A stretch of 9,631 bases of DNA, taken from NCBI GenBank assembly GCA_937902695.1, contig CALFNI010000458.1:1-9631 (forward strand), written 5' to 3'. Positions 1-6,300 of the stretch are shown here, in pieces. Position 1 is the first letter of the stretch, and each line of letters starts with the position of its first letter. This DNA comes from an uncultured Rhodanobacteraceae bacterium (GTDB taxonomy: Bacteria; Pseudomonadota; Gammaproteobacteria; Xanthomonadales; Rhodanobacteraceae). The translations under genes were made by a program, and so were the position numbers. Below the pieces are notes generated by a model. It did not search any database and was not told where the DNA came from. It saw only the letters and a list, made by a program, of their open reading frames with translations.

Positions 1-587
1 CATTCCGGCAACACCGCCACCGGATAGAACACGGCGGCGAACGGCGACAGCAGCGCCGGAATCGGCCAGACGAGCCATTCCGAAGCGGGCCCGAGCCGGA
101 GCACCATCGCGCTCGCGAAGATGCCGAGCGCGATGCCGAACAGGAACAGCACGAGCACGAACGGCAGCGCGGCGGCGCCATATGCGAAGAACGAAAGGCC
201 GAACACGCCGGTCGCCAGCGTGAGCATGACGACGAGCCCGACCATACTGGTCGCGATGCTTGTCGCGACGAGCCCGGTCACGTATTCCGAAACGCGCAGC
301 GGCGTCGCGAACACGTTGAGAAAATTCCGCGACCAGACGTCTTCGAGGAACGCCGTCGTGATGCCGTGCATCACGCGCGTGAAGAAGTTCCAGAGCAGCA
401 CCGCGCCGAGCAGCGTGAACGTGAAGTTCGGGCCGCCCTCGGTTACGCCGTTGAGGTAACGTGCGATGAAGCCCCAGAGCACGACATCGATCGCGGCCGA
501 GGCGAAGAGCGGAACGAGCCGCGTCGGGCTCGTGCGCATCAGATAGTACTGGCGCAACGTGATCGCGGCGATGCGGCGCATATTCAT
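1..587 (-). CDS. ABC-2 type transporter permease, 3' end beyond the window
   Basis: Inner-membrane subunit of an ABC exporter, working with the ATPase encoded just upstream. The visible 195 residues begin MNMRRIAAITLRQYYL, the short cytosolic amphipathic lead-in usual for ABC-2 permeases. Hydrophobic segments follow at about residues 25-45, 57-73, 105-128, 136-160 and 170-190. The stretch SPFAAVFYPVAVLP (181-194) matches the typical ABC-2 motif near the last membrane helices, so only one or two helices should be missing. The ATG at 587-585 overlaps the ATPase stop codon (ATGA), and GAGG at 598-595 sits 7 bases upstream, so translation is probably coupled. The substrate cannot be told from the sequence; drug, lipid-linked glycan and other exporters share this fold. 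The family call is firm, the substrate unknown. Confidence 0.85.
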   Translation of the reverse strand, partial: MNMRRIAAITLRQYYLMRTSPTRLVPLFASAAIDVVLWGFIARYLNGVTEGGPNFTFTLLGAVLLWNFFTRVMHGITTAFLEDVWSRNFLNVFATPLRVSEYVTGLVATSIATSMVGLVVMLTLATGVFGLSFFAYGAAALPFVLVLFLFGIALGIFASAMVLRLGPASEWLVWPIPALLSPFAAVFYPVAVLPE

Positions 588-1360
588 CGCGCCGCCTCGC
601 CGTGCAGCGGCTCGCGCGCGAGCTGGATGAAGAGGGCCTCGAGCGAATCGACGCCGTGCTCGCGCGGCAGCGCGCGCGGGTCGCCTTCGAGAAGGATGCG
701 CCCGTGCGAGAGGAACAGCACGCGGTCGCAGACATCCTCGACTTCGTACATGTTGTGCGAGGTCCACAGGATGCCGCCGTGGCCGCGCTCGGCGATGCCG
801 CGGATGACGCGGCGAAGGTCCTGCGCGGTCGCGGGATCGAGCGACGCGGTCGGCTCGTCGAGCAGCAGCAGCGTCGGCTCGTTCAGCATCGCCTTGGCGA
901 GCGACACGCGCGTCTGCTCGCCGGACGACAGCACGCCGCACTTCGTGTCGCGAAAGCGCCGGAGATCGAAGCGGTCGAGCGTCGCCTCGATACGCGTGCG
1001 CACGTCGCGCACGTCGTAGAGCAACCCGAACCAGGTCAGGTTCTGCACCACCGTGAGATTGCCCGGCAGCGGCGCATAGACCGCGGCGAAGTTCGTGCGT
1101 GCGAGCGCGCGGGCGCGATCGCGCGCGAGGTCGACGCCTTCGATCGCGATCGAGCCCGCGCTCGGCTCGAGCACGCCCATGATCATGTTCAGGGTCGTCG
1201 TCTTGCCGGCGCCGTTCGGCCCGAGCAGGCCGACGATCTCGTTGCGGCGCACCTCGAACGAGACGCGATCGACGGCATCGGTCGCGCCATAGCGCTTGGC
1301 CAGATCGCGAACGGATAGGACGGCCTCGGCATGCGCCGCGGGAACGGGCGTGGCGGACAC
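584..1360 (-). CDS. ABC transporter ATP-binding protein (ABC-2 exporter ATPase)
   Basis: Cytosolic ATPase that powers the adjacent permease. From the GTG at 1360 it is 258 residues, normal for this family. Visible motifs: Walker A GPNGAGKT (47-54), signature LSSGE (144-148) in place of LSGGQ, Walker B LLLLDEP (164-170), D-loop SLD (173-175) and the switch histidine in WTSHN (His202). The Q-loop lacks its usual glutamine: the region reads YAPLPGNLTV (95-104). I recall a subfamily with SPY-LP-LTV here and LSSGQ/LSSGE signatures, so this is probably a real variant and not damage. The frame stays open upstream to an ATG at 1594, but the added 78 residues are Arg/Ala-rich and unlike the family, so I prefer GTG 1360. 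No clear ribosome site supports it, so the start is the weak point. First gene of an operon with the permease; divergent from the proteases. Confidence 0.88.
   Translation of the reverse strand: MSATPVPAAHAEAVLSVRDLAKRYGATDAVDRVSFEVRRNEIVGLLGPNGAGKTTTLNMIMGVLEPSAGSIAIEGVDLARDRARALARTNFAAVYAPLPGNLTVVQNLTWFGLLYDVRDVRTRIEATLDRFDLRRFRDTKCGVLSSGEQTRVSLAKAMLNEPTLLLLDEPTASLDPATAQDLRRVIRGIAERGHGGILWTSHNMYEVEDVCDRVLFLSHGRILLEGDPRALPREHGVDSLEALFIQLAREPLHGEAAR
595..598 (-). promoter_or_regulatory. Ribosome binding site of the ABC permease
   Basis: On the minus strand GAGG lies 7 bases before the ATG at 587-585, inside the last codons of the ATPase gene. It supports the start chosen for the permease and the coupled ATGA arrangement. 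Confidence 0.55.
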
Positions 1361-1599
1361 GGTTGTCGTTGCGAAAGCGCGGCGCGGGTCGGCGCCCTGC
1401 GCGAGGCGTCGATCTTCGCACGGCGCCGGGCGCGCGAATAGCGCCTCGCGGCGAAGGCGGGCGCGTCCGTCGCGCCGGGTGAAAACTCCCTCTCCGGCAG
1501 GCGTTTCCCGCCGGGCCGATATCGCGCAGAATGCGGCGACTGTCCGCCGGTGGGGTTGCCGCGGGCCTTCCTTCCGTTCCGTCCCGAGGAGCACGTCTG
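1361..1599. promoter_or_regulatory. Divergent intergenic region between ABC exporter and protease cluster
   Basis: This 239-base region must hold the promoters for both the minus-strand exporter operon and the plus-strand protease operon. I see no convincing sigma-70 promoter: CAGAAT at 1527-1532 resembles a -10 box, but the sequence about 17 bases upstream (TTTCCC) is a poor -35 box. A weak GC-rich hairpin (CCGGC 1494-1498 pairing with GCCGG 1510-1514) lies just before it. The minus-strand reading frame remains open across most of the region, so part of it could code if the ATPase starts further upstream. Confidence 0.3.
1586..1591 (+). promoter_or_regulatory. Ribosome binding site of the first S8 protease
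   Basis: GAGGAG, 8 bases before ATG 1600, is a near-perfect Shine-Dalgarno sequence. It decides the start at 1600 over the more upstream ATG at 1531, which has none and would put 23 unrelated residues in front of the signal peptide. Confidence 0.8.
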
Positions 1600-3117
1600 A
1601 TGAGCACGTCGAACGTCGAACTCTTGCGCAAGCTGCCGCTCGCGGCGCTCGCGCTCGCCTGCGGCTCCGCCTTCGGCGCGCAGGTCAATCCCGATCTCGC
1701 CGCGGCGATTCGTCAGGACGGCTCGGCCCAGGCGCTGATCGTCCTGAAGGACCAGTCGACGCCGATGCTGGCGCCGCTCGCATCCACCGCCGACTACAAG
1801 GAGCGCCGCCGCGCACTCGTCGACGCGCTGCGCGCGCGCGCCGAGACGCAGCAGAGCGGGCTTCGCGCCTGGCTCGACGGGCAGGGCCTCGCGTACCGCG
1901 CGTACTGGATCTCGAACCTCGTGCTCGTCGAGCACGTGACCGCGCGCGACATCAGGTTGCTTGCCGGCCGCCCCGAGATCGCACGCATCGAGACCAACCC
2001 GCGCCTCCCGGCGCACCTTCCGCAGCCCGCCGCGGGCCACGCGCCGGAGGCGCCCGAGTCGATCGCCTGGGGCGTCAACAAGATCAACGCGCCGAGCGTC
2101 TGGAGCGCAGGCTTCAACGGCCAGGGCGTCGTGATCGCCGGCGAGGACACCGGTTACCAGTGGGATCACCCGGCGCTGAAGGCGCATTACCGCGGCTGGA
2201 ACGGCTCGACGGCCGACCACAACTACAACTGGCACGACTCGATCCACGATTCCACCGGCAATCCGTGCGGCAACGATTCGCCCGCGCCCTGCGACGATTT
2301 CGGCCACGGCACGCACACGGCGGGCACGTTCGCCGGCGACGACGGCGCAACGCACCAGATCGGCGTCGCGCCCGGCGCGAAGTGGATCGGCTGCCGCAAC
2401 ATGGACGACGGCGCCGGCACGCCGGCGCGCTACATCGAATGCATGCAGTGGATGCTGGCGCCGACCGATCTCAACGACCAGAACCCGAATCCCGATCTCG
2501 CGCCCGACGTGATCAGCAATTCATGGACCTGCACGACAGGCGAGGGCTGCACGACCGGCAACGAGATCTTCGGTGCGATGAGCAACATCATCGCGGGCGG
2601 CATCTTCTTCGCCGCCGCGGCCGCCAACGACGGCCCGAGCTGCAGCACGATCACCGACGCGCCGGCCGTATTCGCGGCGTCGTTCACGGTCGGCGCGACC
2701 GATTCGAGCGATGCGCTCGCGAGTTTCTCCAGCCGCGGCCCCGTGCTCGGCCGGCCGAGCTACCGCTCCGGCGCCTCGATCATGAAGCCCGATGCGTCGG
2801 CGCCGGGCGTCAACGTGCCGTCGTCGTGGCCGCCGAACACCTACGCGAACCTCGACGGCACCAGCATGGCGACGCCGCATGTCGCCGGCGCGGCTGCGCT
2901 CGTCATGAGCGCGAATCCCGAGCTCAAGGGCCATCCGGCCGCGGTCGCGCGGATCCTTCGCGACACGGCCGTGCAGACCGGCGTCACCGATCCGGTCAAC
3001 CAGACCTGCGGCGGCACGGCGCGCACGACGTGGCCGAACTACATGATCGGCTACGGCCGCATCGATGCGTTCGCGGCGTATCAGGCCGCGACGAACGGAC
3101 TGGAGCCGAACGAATGA
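1600..3117 (+). CDS. Secreted subtilisin-like serine protease, bacillopeptidase F-like (paralog 1)
   Basis: Exported S8 endopeptidase, 505 residues. A signal peptide (positive N-end, hydrophobic 12-21, cleavage near residues 24-28) is followed by an inhibitor-I9-like propeptide (about 44-133, ALIVLKDQ...IARIETN) and the subtilase domain (about 155-490). Catalytic residues are all present: Asp183 in [11 protein letters not shown], His236 in GHGTHTAG, oxyanion Asn343 in AANDGP and Ser422 in [11 protein letters not shown]. The segment [15 protein letters not shown] and the later APDVISNSW are bacillopeptidase F-like hallmarks. Eight cysteines of the mature part (223, 231, 265, 281, 311, 317, 348, 470) suggest disulfides and an extracytoplasmic location. 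The end is plain (NGLEPNE), with no visible sorting tail. The stop overlaps the start of a close paralog by ATGA, so the two are likely made together. Substrate unknown. A lipobox is not convincing (ALAC at 18-21 has Ala, not Leu, at -3). Confidence 0.93.
   Translation: MSTSNVELLRKLPLAALALACGSAFGAQVNPDLAAAIRQDGSAQALIVLKDQSTPMLAPLASTADYKERRRALVDALRARAETQQSGLRAWLDGQGLAYRAYWISNLVLVEHVTARDIRLLAGRPEIARIETNPRLPAHLPQPAAGHAPEAPESIAWGVNKINAPSVWSAGFNGQGVVIAGEDTGYQWDHPALKAHYRGWNGSTADHNYNWHDSIHDSTGNPCGNDSPAPCDDFGHGTHTAGTFAGDDGATHQIGVAPGAKWIGCRNMDDGAGTPARYIECMQWMLAPTDLNDQNPNPDLAPDVISNSWTCTTGEGCTTGNEIFGAMSNIIAGGIFFAAAAANDGPSCSTITDAPAVFAASFTVGATDSSDALASFSSRGPVLGRPSYRSGASIMKPDASAPGVNVPSSWPPNTYANLDGTSMATPHVAGAAALVMSANPELKGHPAAVARILRDTAVQTGVTDPVNQTCGGTARTTWPNYMIGYGRIDAFAAYQAATNGLEPNE
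3102..3105 (+). promoter_or_regulatory. Ribosome binding site of the second S8 protease
   Basis: GGAG lies 8 bases before ATG 3114, within the codons for the last residues of the first protease. It supports 3114 as start and fits coupled translation from an ATGA overlap. Confidence 0.65.
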
Positions 3118-4616
3118 GCGCCCGTCGCGGAATCCTTCGCTCGAACCTTCTCGCGCTGGCCTGCCTCGCGGCGCTCCCGGCCGCGGCCCACGCGGCACAC
3201 GTCGATCCGCGCCTGACGGCGCCGGGCGCCGGCACGGCCGATGCGCTGATCGTGTTCGACCAGGCCTCACCGTCGCTCGCGCCGCTCGCGGCCGATGCCG
3301 ACTACAAGCTGCGTCGTCGCGCGCTCGTCGACGCGCTGCGCTCGCATGCCGACGCGACGCAGCGCGGCGTGCGCGCGTGGCTCGATGCGCACGCGATCGA
3401 ATACCGGAGCTTCTGGATCTCGAACGTGATCGAGGCACGGCTGCCGCAGTCCGCGCTGGCCGCGCTCGCATCGCGCAGCGACGTCCGGCGCATCGAGCAG
3501 AACACGACGATCGCGCTCGCGCTGCCGCGCGTCGAAACGGCGCCGCGCGCGCCCGAGACGATCTCGTGGGGCGTCGCCAAGATCGACGCACCCGAGGTCT
3601 GGGCGCTCGGCTACGACGGCCAGGGCATCGTCGTCGGCACCGAGGACACCGGCCACCAGTGGGACCATCCGGCATTGCAGGCGCACTATCGCGGCTGGGA
3701 CGGCGCCGCGGCGGACCACGACTACAACTGGCACGATTCGATCCACGATGCCGCTCCGGGCAACCCCTGCGGCAGCGACTCGCCGGCGCCCTGCGACGAC
3801 GCCGGCCACGGCACGCATACCGTCGGTACGATGGTCGGCGACGACGGCGCGACGCACCAGACCGGCGTCGCGCCAGGCGCGAAATGGATCGGCTGCCGCA
3901 ACATGGACCAGGGCAACGGCACGCCGGCGCGCTACATCGAGTGCATGCAGTGGATGCTCGCGCCGACCGATCTCAACGGCGAGAACCCCAATCCCGACCT
4001 CGCGCCCGACGTGCTCGGCAACTCATGGGGCTGCCCCGCGAGCGAAGGCTGCACGGTCGGCGACGAGCTCGAAGCGGCCGTGCAGAACGTCGTCGACGGC
4101 GGCATCCTGTTCGTCGAGTCGGCCGCGAACGACGGACCGGCGTGCGAGACGATCACGACGCCGCCCGCGACATACGATGCGAGCTTCGTCGTCGGCGCCA
4201 CCGACACGAACGATCGCATGGCGGGCTATTCGAGCCGCGGGCCGGTCACGACGTCGGCGCTGTTCCGGCCCGATCTTTCGGCGCCGGGCTCCAACGTGCC
4301 GTCGTCGTATCCGCCGAACACCTACGCGAACCTCAGCGGCACGAGCATGGCGTCGCCGCACGTCACGGGCACGGCGGCGCTCATGATGAGCGTCAATCCT
4401 GCGCTCAAGGGGCATCCGGATCAGCTCAAGGCTCTCCTGCGCGCATCGACGGTGACCGACGGGATCACCGATCCCGCCAATCAGGGTTGCGGCGGCCTCA
4501 CGATGTCGGACTGGCCGAACTATCAGGCCGGTTACGGACGTCTCGACGCTTACACGGCGGTGGTGCTTGCGGATACGATCTTCGCCGATGGCTTCGAGGC
4601 CGCGCCAGGCGGGTGA
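3114..4616 (+). CDS. Secreted subtilisin-like serine protease, bacillopeptidase F-like (paralog 2)
   Basis: Second exported S8 endopeptidase, 500 residues and alignable with its upstream neighbour over nearly its whole length. Signal peptide with a clear AHA cleavage site (after residue 27), I9-like propeptide (about 44-130), then the subtilase domain (about 150-482). Catalytic Asp178 (GTEDTG), His232 (GHGTHTVG), Asn339 (SAANDGP) and Ser411 ([11 protein letters not shown]) are intact. The eight cysteines are conserved (219, 227, 261, 277, 307, 313, 344, 459). It differs by lacking about seven residues after the SSRGPV motif and by having a C-terminal extension ending [13 protein letters not shown], a tail type I remember from secreted proteins of Xanthomonadales. 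The frame is open far upstream of 3114, but that part is only a shadow of paralog 1; the signal peptide and ribosome site fix the start. Its 3' end overlaps the nucleotidase gene by 29 bases. Confidence 0.93.
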   Translation: MSARRGILRSNLLALACLAALPAAAHAAHVDPRLTAPGAGTADALIVFDQASPSLAPLAADADYKLRRRALVDALRSHADATQRGVRAWLDAHAIEYRSFWISNVIEARLPQSALAALASRSDVRRIEQNTTIALALPRVETAPRAPETISWGVAKIDAPEVWALGYDGQGIVVGTEDTGHQWDHPALQAHYRGWDGAAADHDYNWHDSIHDAAPGNPCGSDSPAPCDDAGHGTHTVGTMVGDDGATHQTGVAPGAKWIGCRNMDQGNGTPARYIECMQWMLAPTDLNGENPNPDLAPDVLGNSWGCPASEGCTVGDELEAAVQNVVDGGILFVESAANDGPACETITTPPATYDASFVVGATDTNDRMAGYSSRGPVTTSALFRPDLSAPGSNVPSSYPPNTYANLSGTSMASPHVTGTAALMMSVNPALKGHPDQLKALLRASTVTDGITDPANQGCGGLTMSDWPNYQAGYGRLDAYTAVVLADTIFADGFEAAPGG

Positions 4617-5517
4617 TGCGGCGACGATCGAGCGCAGCGAAAGCACGCTCGTCGTCGCGATCTCCTCGCGCGCGCTGTTCGATCTCGGCGACAGCCACGT
4701 GCTGTTCGAGCGCGAGGGCGTCGACGCGTTCGCGCGCTACCAGATCGCGCGCGAGGACGAGCTGCTCGCCCCGGGCATCGCGTTTCCGCTCGTCCAGAAG
4801 CTCCTGAGCCTCAATCGCGGCGCGCCCGACGCGCCGCACGTCGAGGTGATCCTGCTGTCGCGGAACTCCGCCGACACCGGCCTTCGCATCTTCAATTCGA
4901 TCGAGCACTACGGCCTTGATATCGTGCGTGCCGCATTTACGCGCGGCGAGTCGACGCTGCCGTACGTGCACGCGTTCGGCGCGCACCTGTTCCTGTCGGC
5001 CAATCCGGAGAGCGTCGCGCAGGCGCTGTCGGCCGGCATCGCGGCGGCGACGATCCTGCCGTCGAAGAAGCCGTCGCGGCCGAGCGATCAGCTGCGCATC
5101 GCGTTCGATGGCGACGCGGTGCTGTTCGGCGACGAATCCGAGCGCATCAGCGAGCAAGGCGGCATCGACGCGTTCCATCGCAACGAGAGCGAGCGCGCAA
5201 CCGAGCCCCTGAGCGGCGGCCCGTTCCGCAATTTCCTCGATGCGCTGCACCGGCTGCAGGCGGCGTTTCCGAGCGAGAACGCGCCGATCCGCACTGCGCT
5301 CGTGACCGCGCGCTCCGCGCCGGCGCACAAGCGCGTGATCCTGACGCTGCGTCACTGGGACGTACGCATCGACGAGGCGCTGTTCCTCGGCGGGCGTCCC
5401 AAGGGACCGTTCCTCGAGGCATTCGGCGCCGACATCTTCTTCGACGATTCGGCGCACAATGTCGAATCGGCGCGGCAGCACGTGGCGACGGCGCACGTGC
5501 CGCGTCGGGGTTCGTGA
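4588..5517 (+). CDS. 5'-nucleotidase, cN-I-like family (PF06189 type, HAD fold)
   Basis: Predicted cytosolic enzyme that removes the 5' phosphate from nucleoside monophosphates. The 309 residues match the family along their length: LVVAISSRALFDL (21-33), VEVILLSRNS (85-94), the stretch around LRIFNSIEHYGLDIVRAAFT (99-118) and HLFLSANPESV (133-143). HAD motifs lie in the C-terminal half: Asp174/Asp176 in IAFDGDAVLF, Thr240 in LVTAR, Lys272 in GRPKG and Asp286/Asp287 in FFDDSAHNV. No signal peptide. Start: ATG 4588 gives the family's usual length but has only a weak ribosome site; an in-frame TTG at 4567 would add seven residues. Either start lies inside the second protease gene, so the gene is probably the third member of that operon, an odd pairing of a cytosolic enzyme with exported proteases. 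The preferred nucleotide cannot be read from the sequence. Confidence 0.9.
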   Translation: MASRPRQAGDAATIERSESTLVVAISSRALFDLGDSHVLFEREGVDAFARYQIAREDELLAPGIAFPLVQKLLSLNRGAPDAPHVEVILLSRNSADTGLRIFNSIEHYGLDIVRAAFTRGESTLPYVHAFGAHLFLSANPESVAQALSAGIAAATILPSKKPSRPSDQLRIAFDGDAVLFGDESERISEQGGIDAFHRNESERATEPLSGGPFRNFLDALHRLQAAFPSENAPIRTALVTARSAPAHKRVILTLRHWDVRIDEALFLGGRPKGPFLEAFGADIFFDDSAHNVESARQHVATAHVPRRGS

Positions 5518-5527
5518 GCTGCGGAAG

Positions 5528-5623
5528 AAGATTGAACCACGAAGAACACGAAGAGCACGAAGGAAAAGATAGAAATTTCCTGGCTTTTCTTCGTGTCCTT
5601 CGTGTTCTTCGTGGTTCAATCTT
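5528..5623. repeat. Inverted repeat of CACGAAGAA-type 9-base units; possible bidirectional terminator
   Basis: Bases 5528-5553 are the exact reverse complement of 5598-5623 (26 bp). Pairing continues with a few mismatches inward to 5568/5584, leaving a loop of about 15 bases that itself contains GAAATTTC. Each arm is built of 9-base steps (GAACCACGA, AGAACACGA, AGAGCACGA), which would read NHEEHEEHE if translated. The block is much richer in A/T than its surroundings and fills the gap between two convergent stop codons (5517 and 5630). Similar NHEEHEEHE-like repeats are, to my knowledge, scattered through intergenic regions of several bacterial groups. The hairpin could stop transcription from both sides, but there is no clean U-tract of the classic kind. 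No flanking target duplication was seen. Confidence 0.85.
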
Positions 5624-5629
5624 TAGTCG

Positions 5630-6154
5630 TCAGAACGGCCCCAGCGCGACGACCTTCGCGAGCAGCGCGCGCTTGAACACCTCGTGCATCGGCTTGTGCC
5701 AGTTGACGATGATCGGCGCGACGTCGGTCTTGACGAACCCCGCCGCCTGCGCGACTTCAAGCGCGCGCGCATCGCCGCAGTGGCCGAAGAACGCATCGCA
5801 ATCGTCGGCGAACTTCGCGAACGCGTACTTCAATATGAGATGCCAGACGCCGCCGGCTGCGTAGATGGCCTCGCGGTGCGCGTCGCGCATGCGCCGGATC
5901 GTCTCGCCTTCGCTGCATGAGCCGCCGGAGAGATAGACATCGCCGAACGGACGCATGTGCGAATAACCGGCGAGCTGGAGGCTGCCGTCGTCGGCACGGT
6001 AGAACGCGACGAGGTGGCGGCCGACATCGGGCGGCGGCGCATGGAACTTGCGCCGGAACAGCGCGCCGACGATGAACTCGGCGTCGTCGACCTCGGTGAT
6101 CGTCAGGAACGACCGGAGATTCGGCGGGATCGTCCCGACCGGGTTCGCTGGCAT
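5630..6154 (-). CDS. Conserved-looking hypothetical protein, possibly GNAT-type acyltransferase
   Basis: A 174-residue soluble protein with no signal peptide or membrane segment. I do not firmly recognise it. The order of elements resembles a GNAT N-acetyltransferase: a central strand with GYSHMRPFGDVYLSGG (63-78), a region rich in Arg (ETIRRMRDAHREAIYAAGG, 84-102), and ALEVAQAAGFVKTD (131-144), which looks like the C-terminal GNAT segment in which a helix is followed by GF. The canonical acetyl-CoA loop (Q/RxxGxG/A) is not clear. The Cys pair in DDCDAFFGHCGD (117-128) is notable. The ATG at 6154 has GAGAG 7 bases upstream, supporting this start. The gene is alone on its strand, divergent from the membrane glycosyltransferase and convergent with the nucleotidase across the inverted repeat. 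Confidence 0.7.
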   Translation of the reverse strand: MPANPVGTIPPNLRSFLTITEVDDAEFIVGALFRRKFHAPPPDVGRHLVAFYRADDGSLQLAGYSHMRPFGDVYLSGGSCSEGETIRRMRDAHREAIYAAGGVWHLILKYAFAKFADDCDAFFGHCGDARALEVAQAAGFVKTDVAPIIVNWHKPMHEVFKRALLAKVVALGPF

Positions 6155-6300
6155 GACGTTACTCTCGCGCGGCCTGGCGCCAAGCGTATGCGATCCCGCG
6201 CGGCGGCGGTATGCGCGCGGTTCGTTTAACCTGTGCGTCCTTTCCGTCGACGGATCGTCCGCCGCGCATGCGCGAGGCCTGGCCGGCACACGTTTCGAGA
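6155..6300. other. Divergent intergenic region
   Basis: Separates the minus-strand hypothetical gene from the plus-strand membrane gene and should contain both promoters. I see no confident -35/-10 pair. If the membrane protein instead starts at ATG 6211 or 6268, which are in frame, much of this region is coding. Confidence 0.3.

Noticed and set aside
1618..1665. Lipobox-like ALAC in the signal peptide of protease 1
   Set aside because: The -3 position is Ala and -2 is Leu, which does not fit the lipoprotein pattern; paralog 2 has a clear signal peptidase I site.
1189..2355. Minus-strand 388-codon frame across the intergenic region and protease 1
   Set aside because: Shadow frame of both the ATPase and the protease, with no recognisable motif.
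1296..3113. Very long open plus-strand frame continuing into the second protease, suggesting a giant protein
   Set aside because: Upstream of 3114 it is the shifted frame of protease 1, Arg/Ala-rich with no domains. The signal peptide and ribosome site place the true start at 3114.
4498..5619. Minus-strand open frame of 373 codons opposite the nucleotidase, beginning NHEEHEGHEE
   Set aside because: The N-end is the translated palindromic repeat and the rest is an antisense shadow of the nucleotidase with Arg-rich, low-complexity composition.
5514..5864. Plus-strand open frame with NHEEHEEHEG
   Set aside because: Product of translating the repeat and then the antisense of the 5630-6154 gene; no ribosome site or domain.
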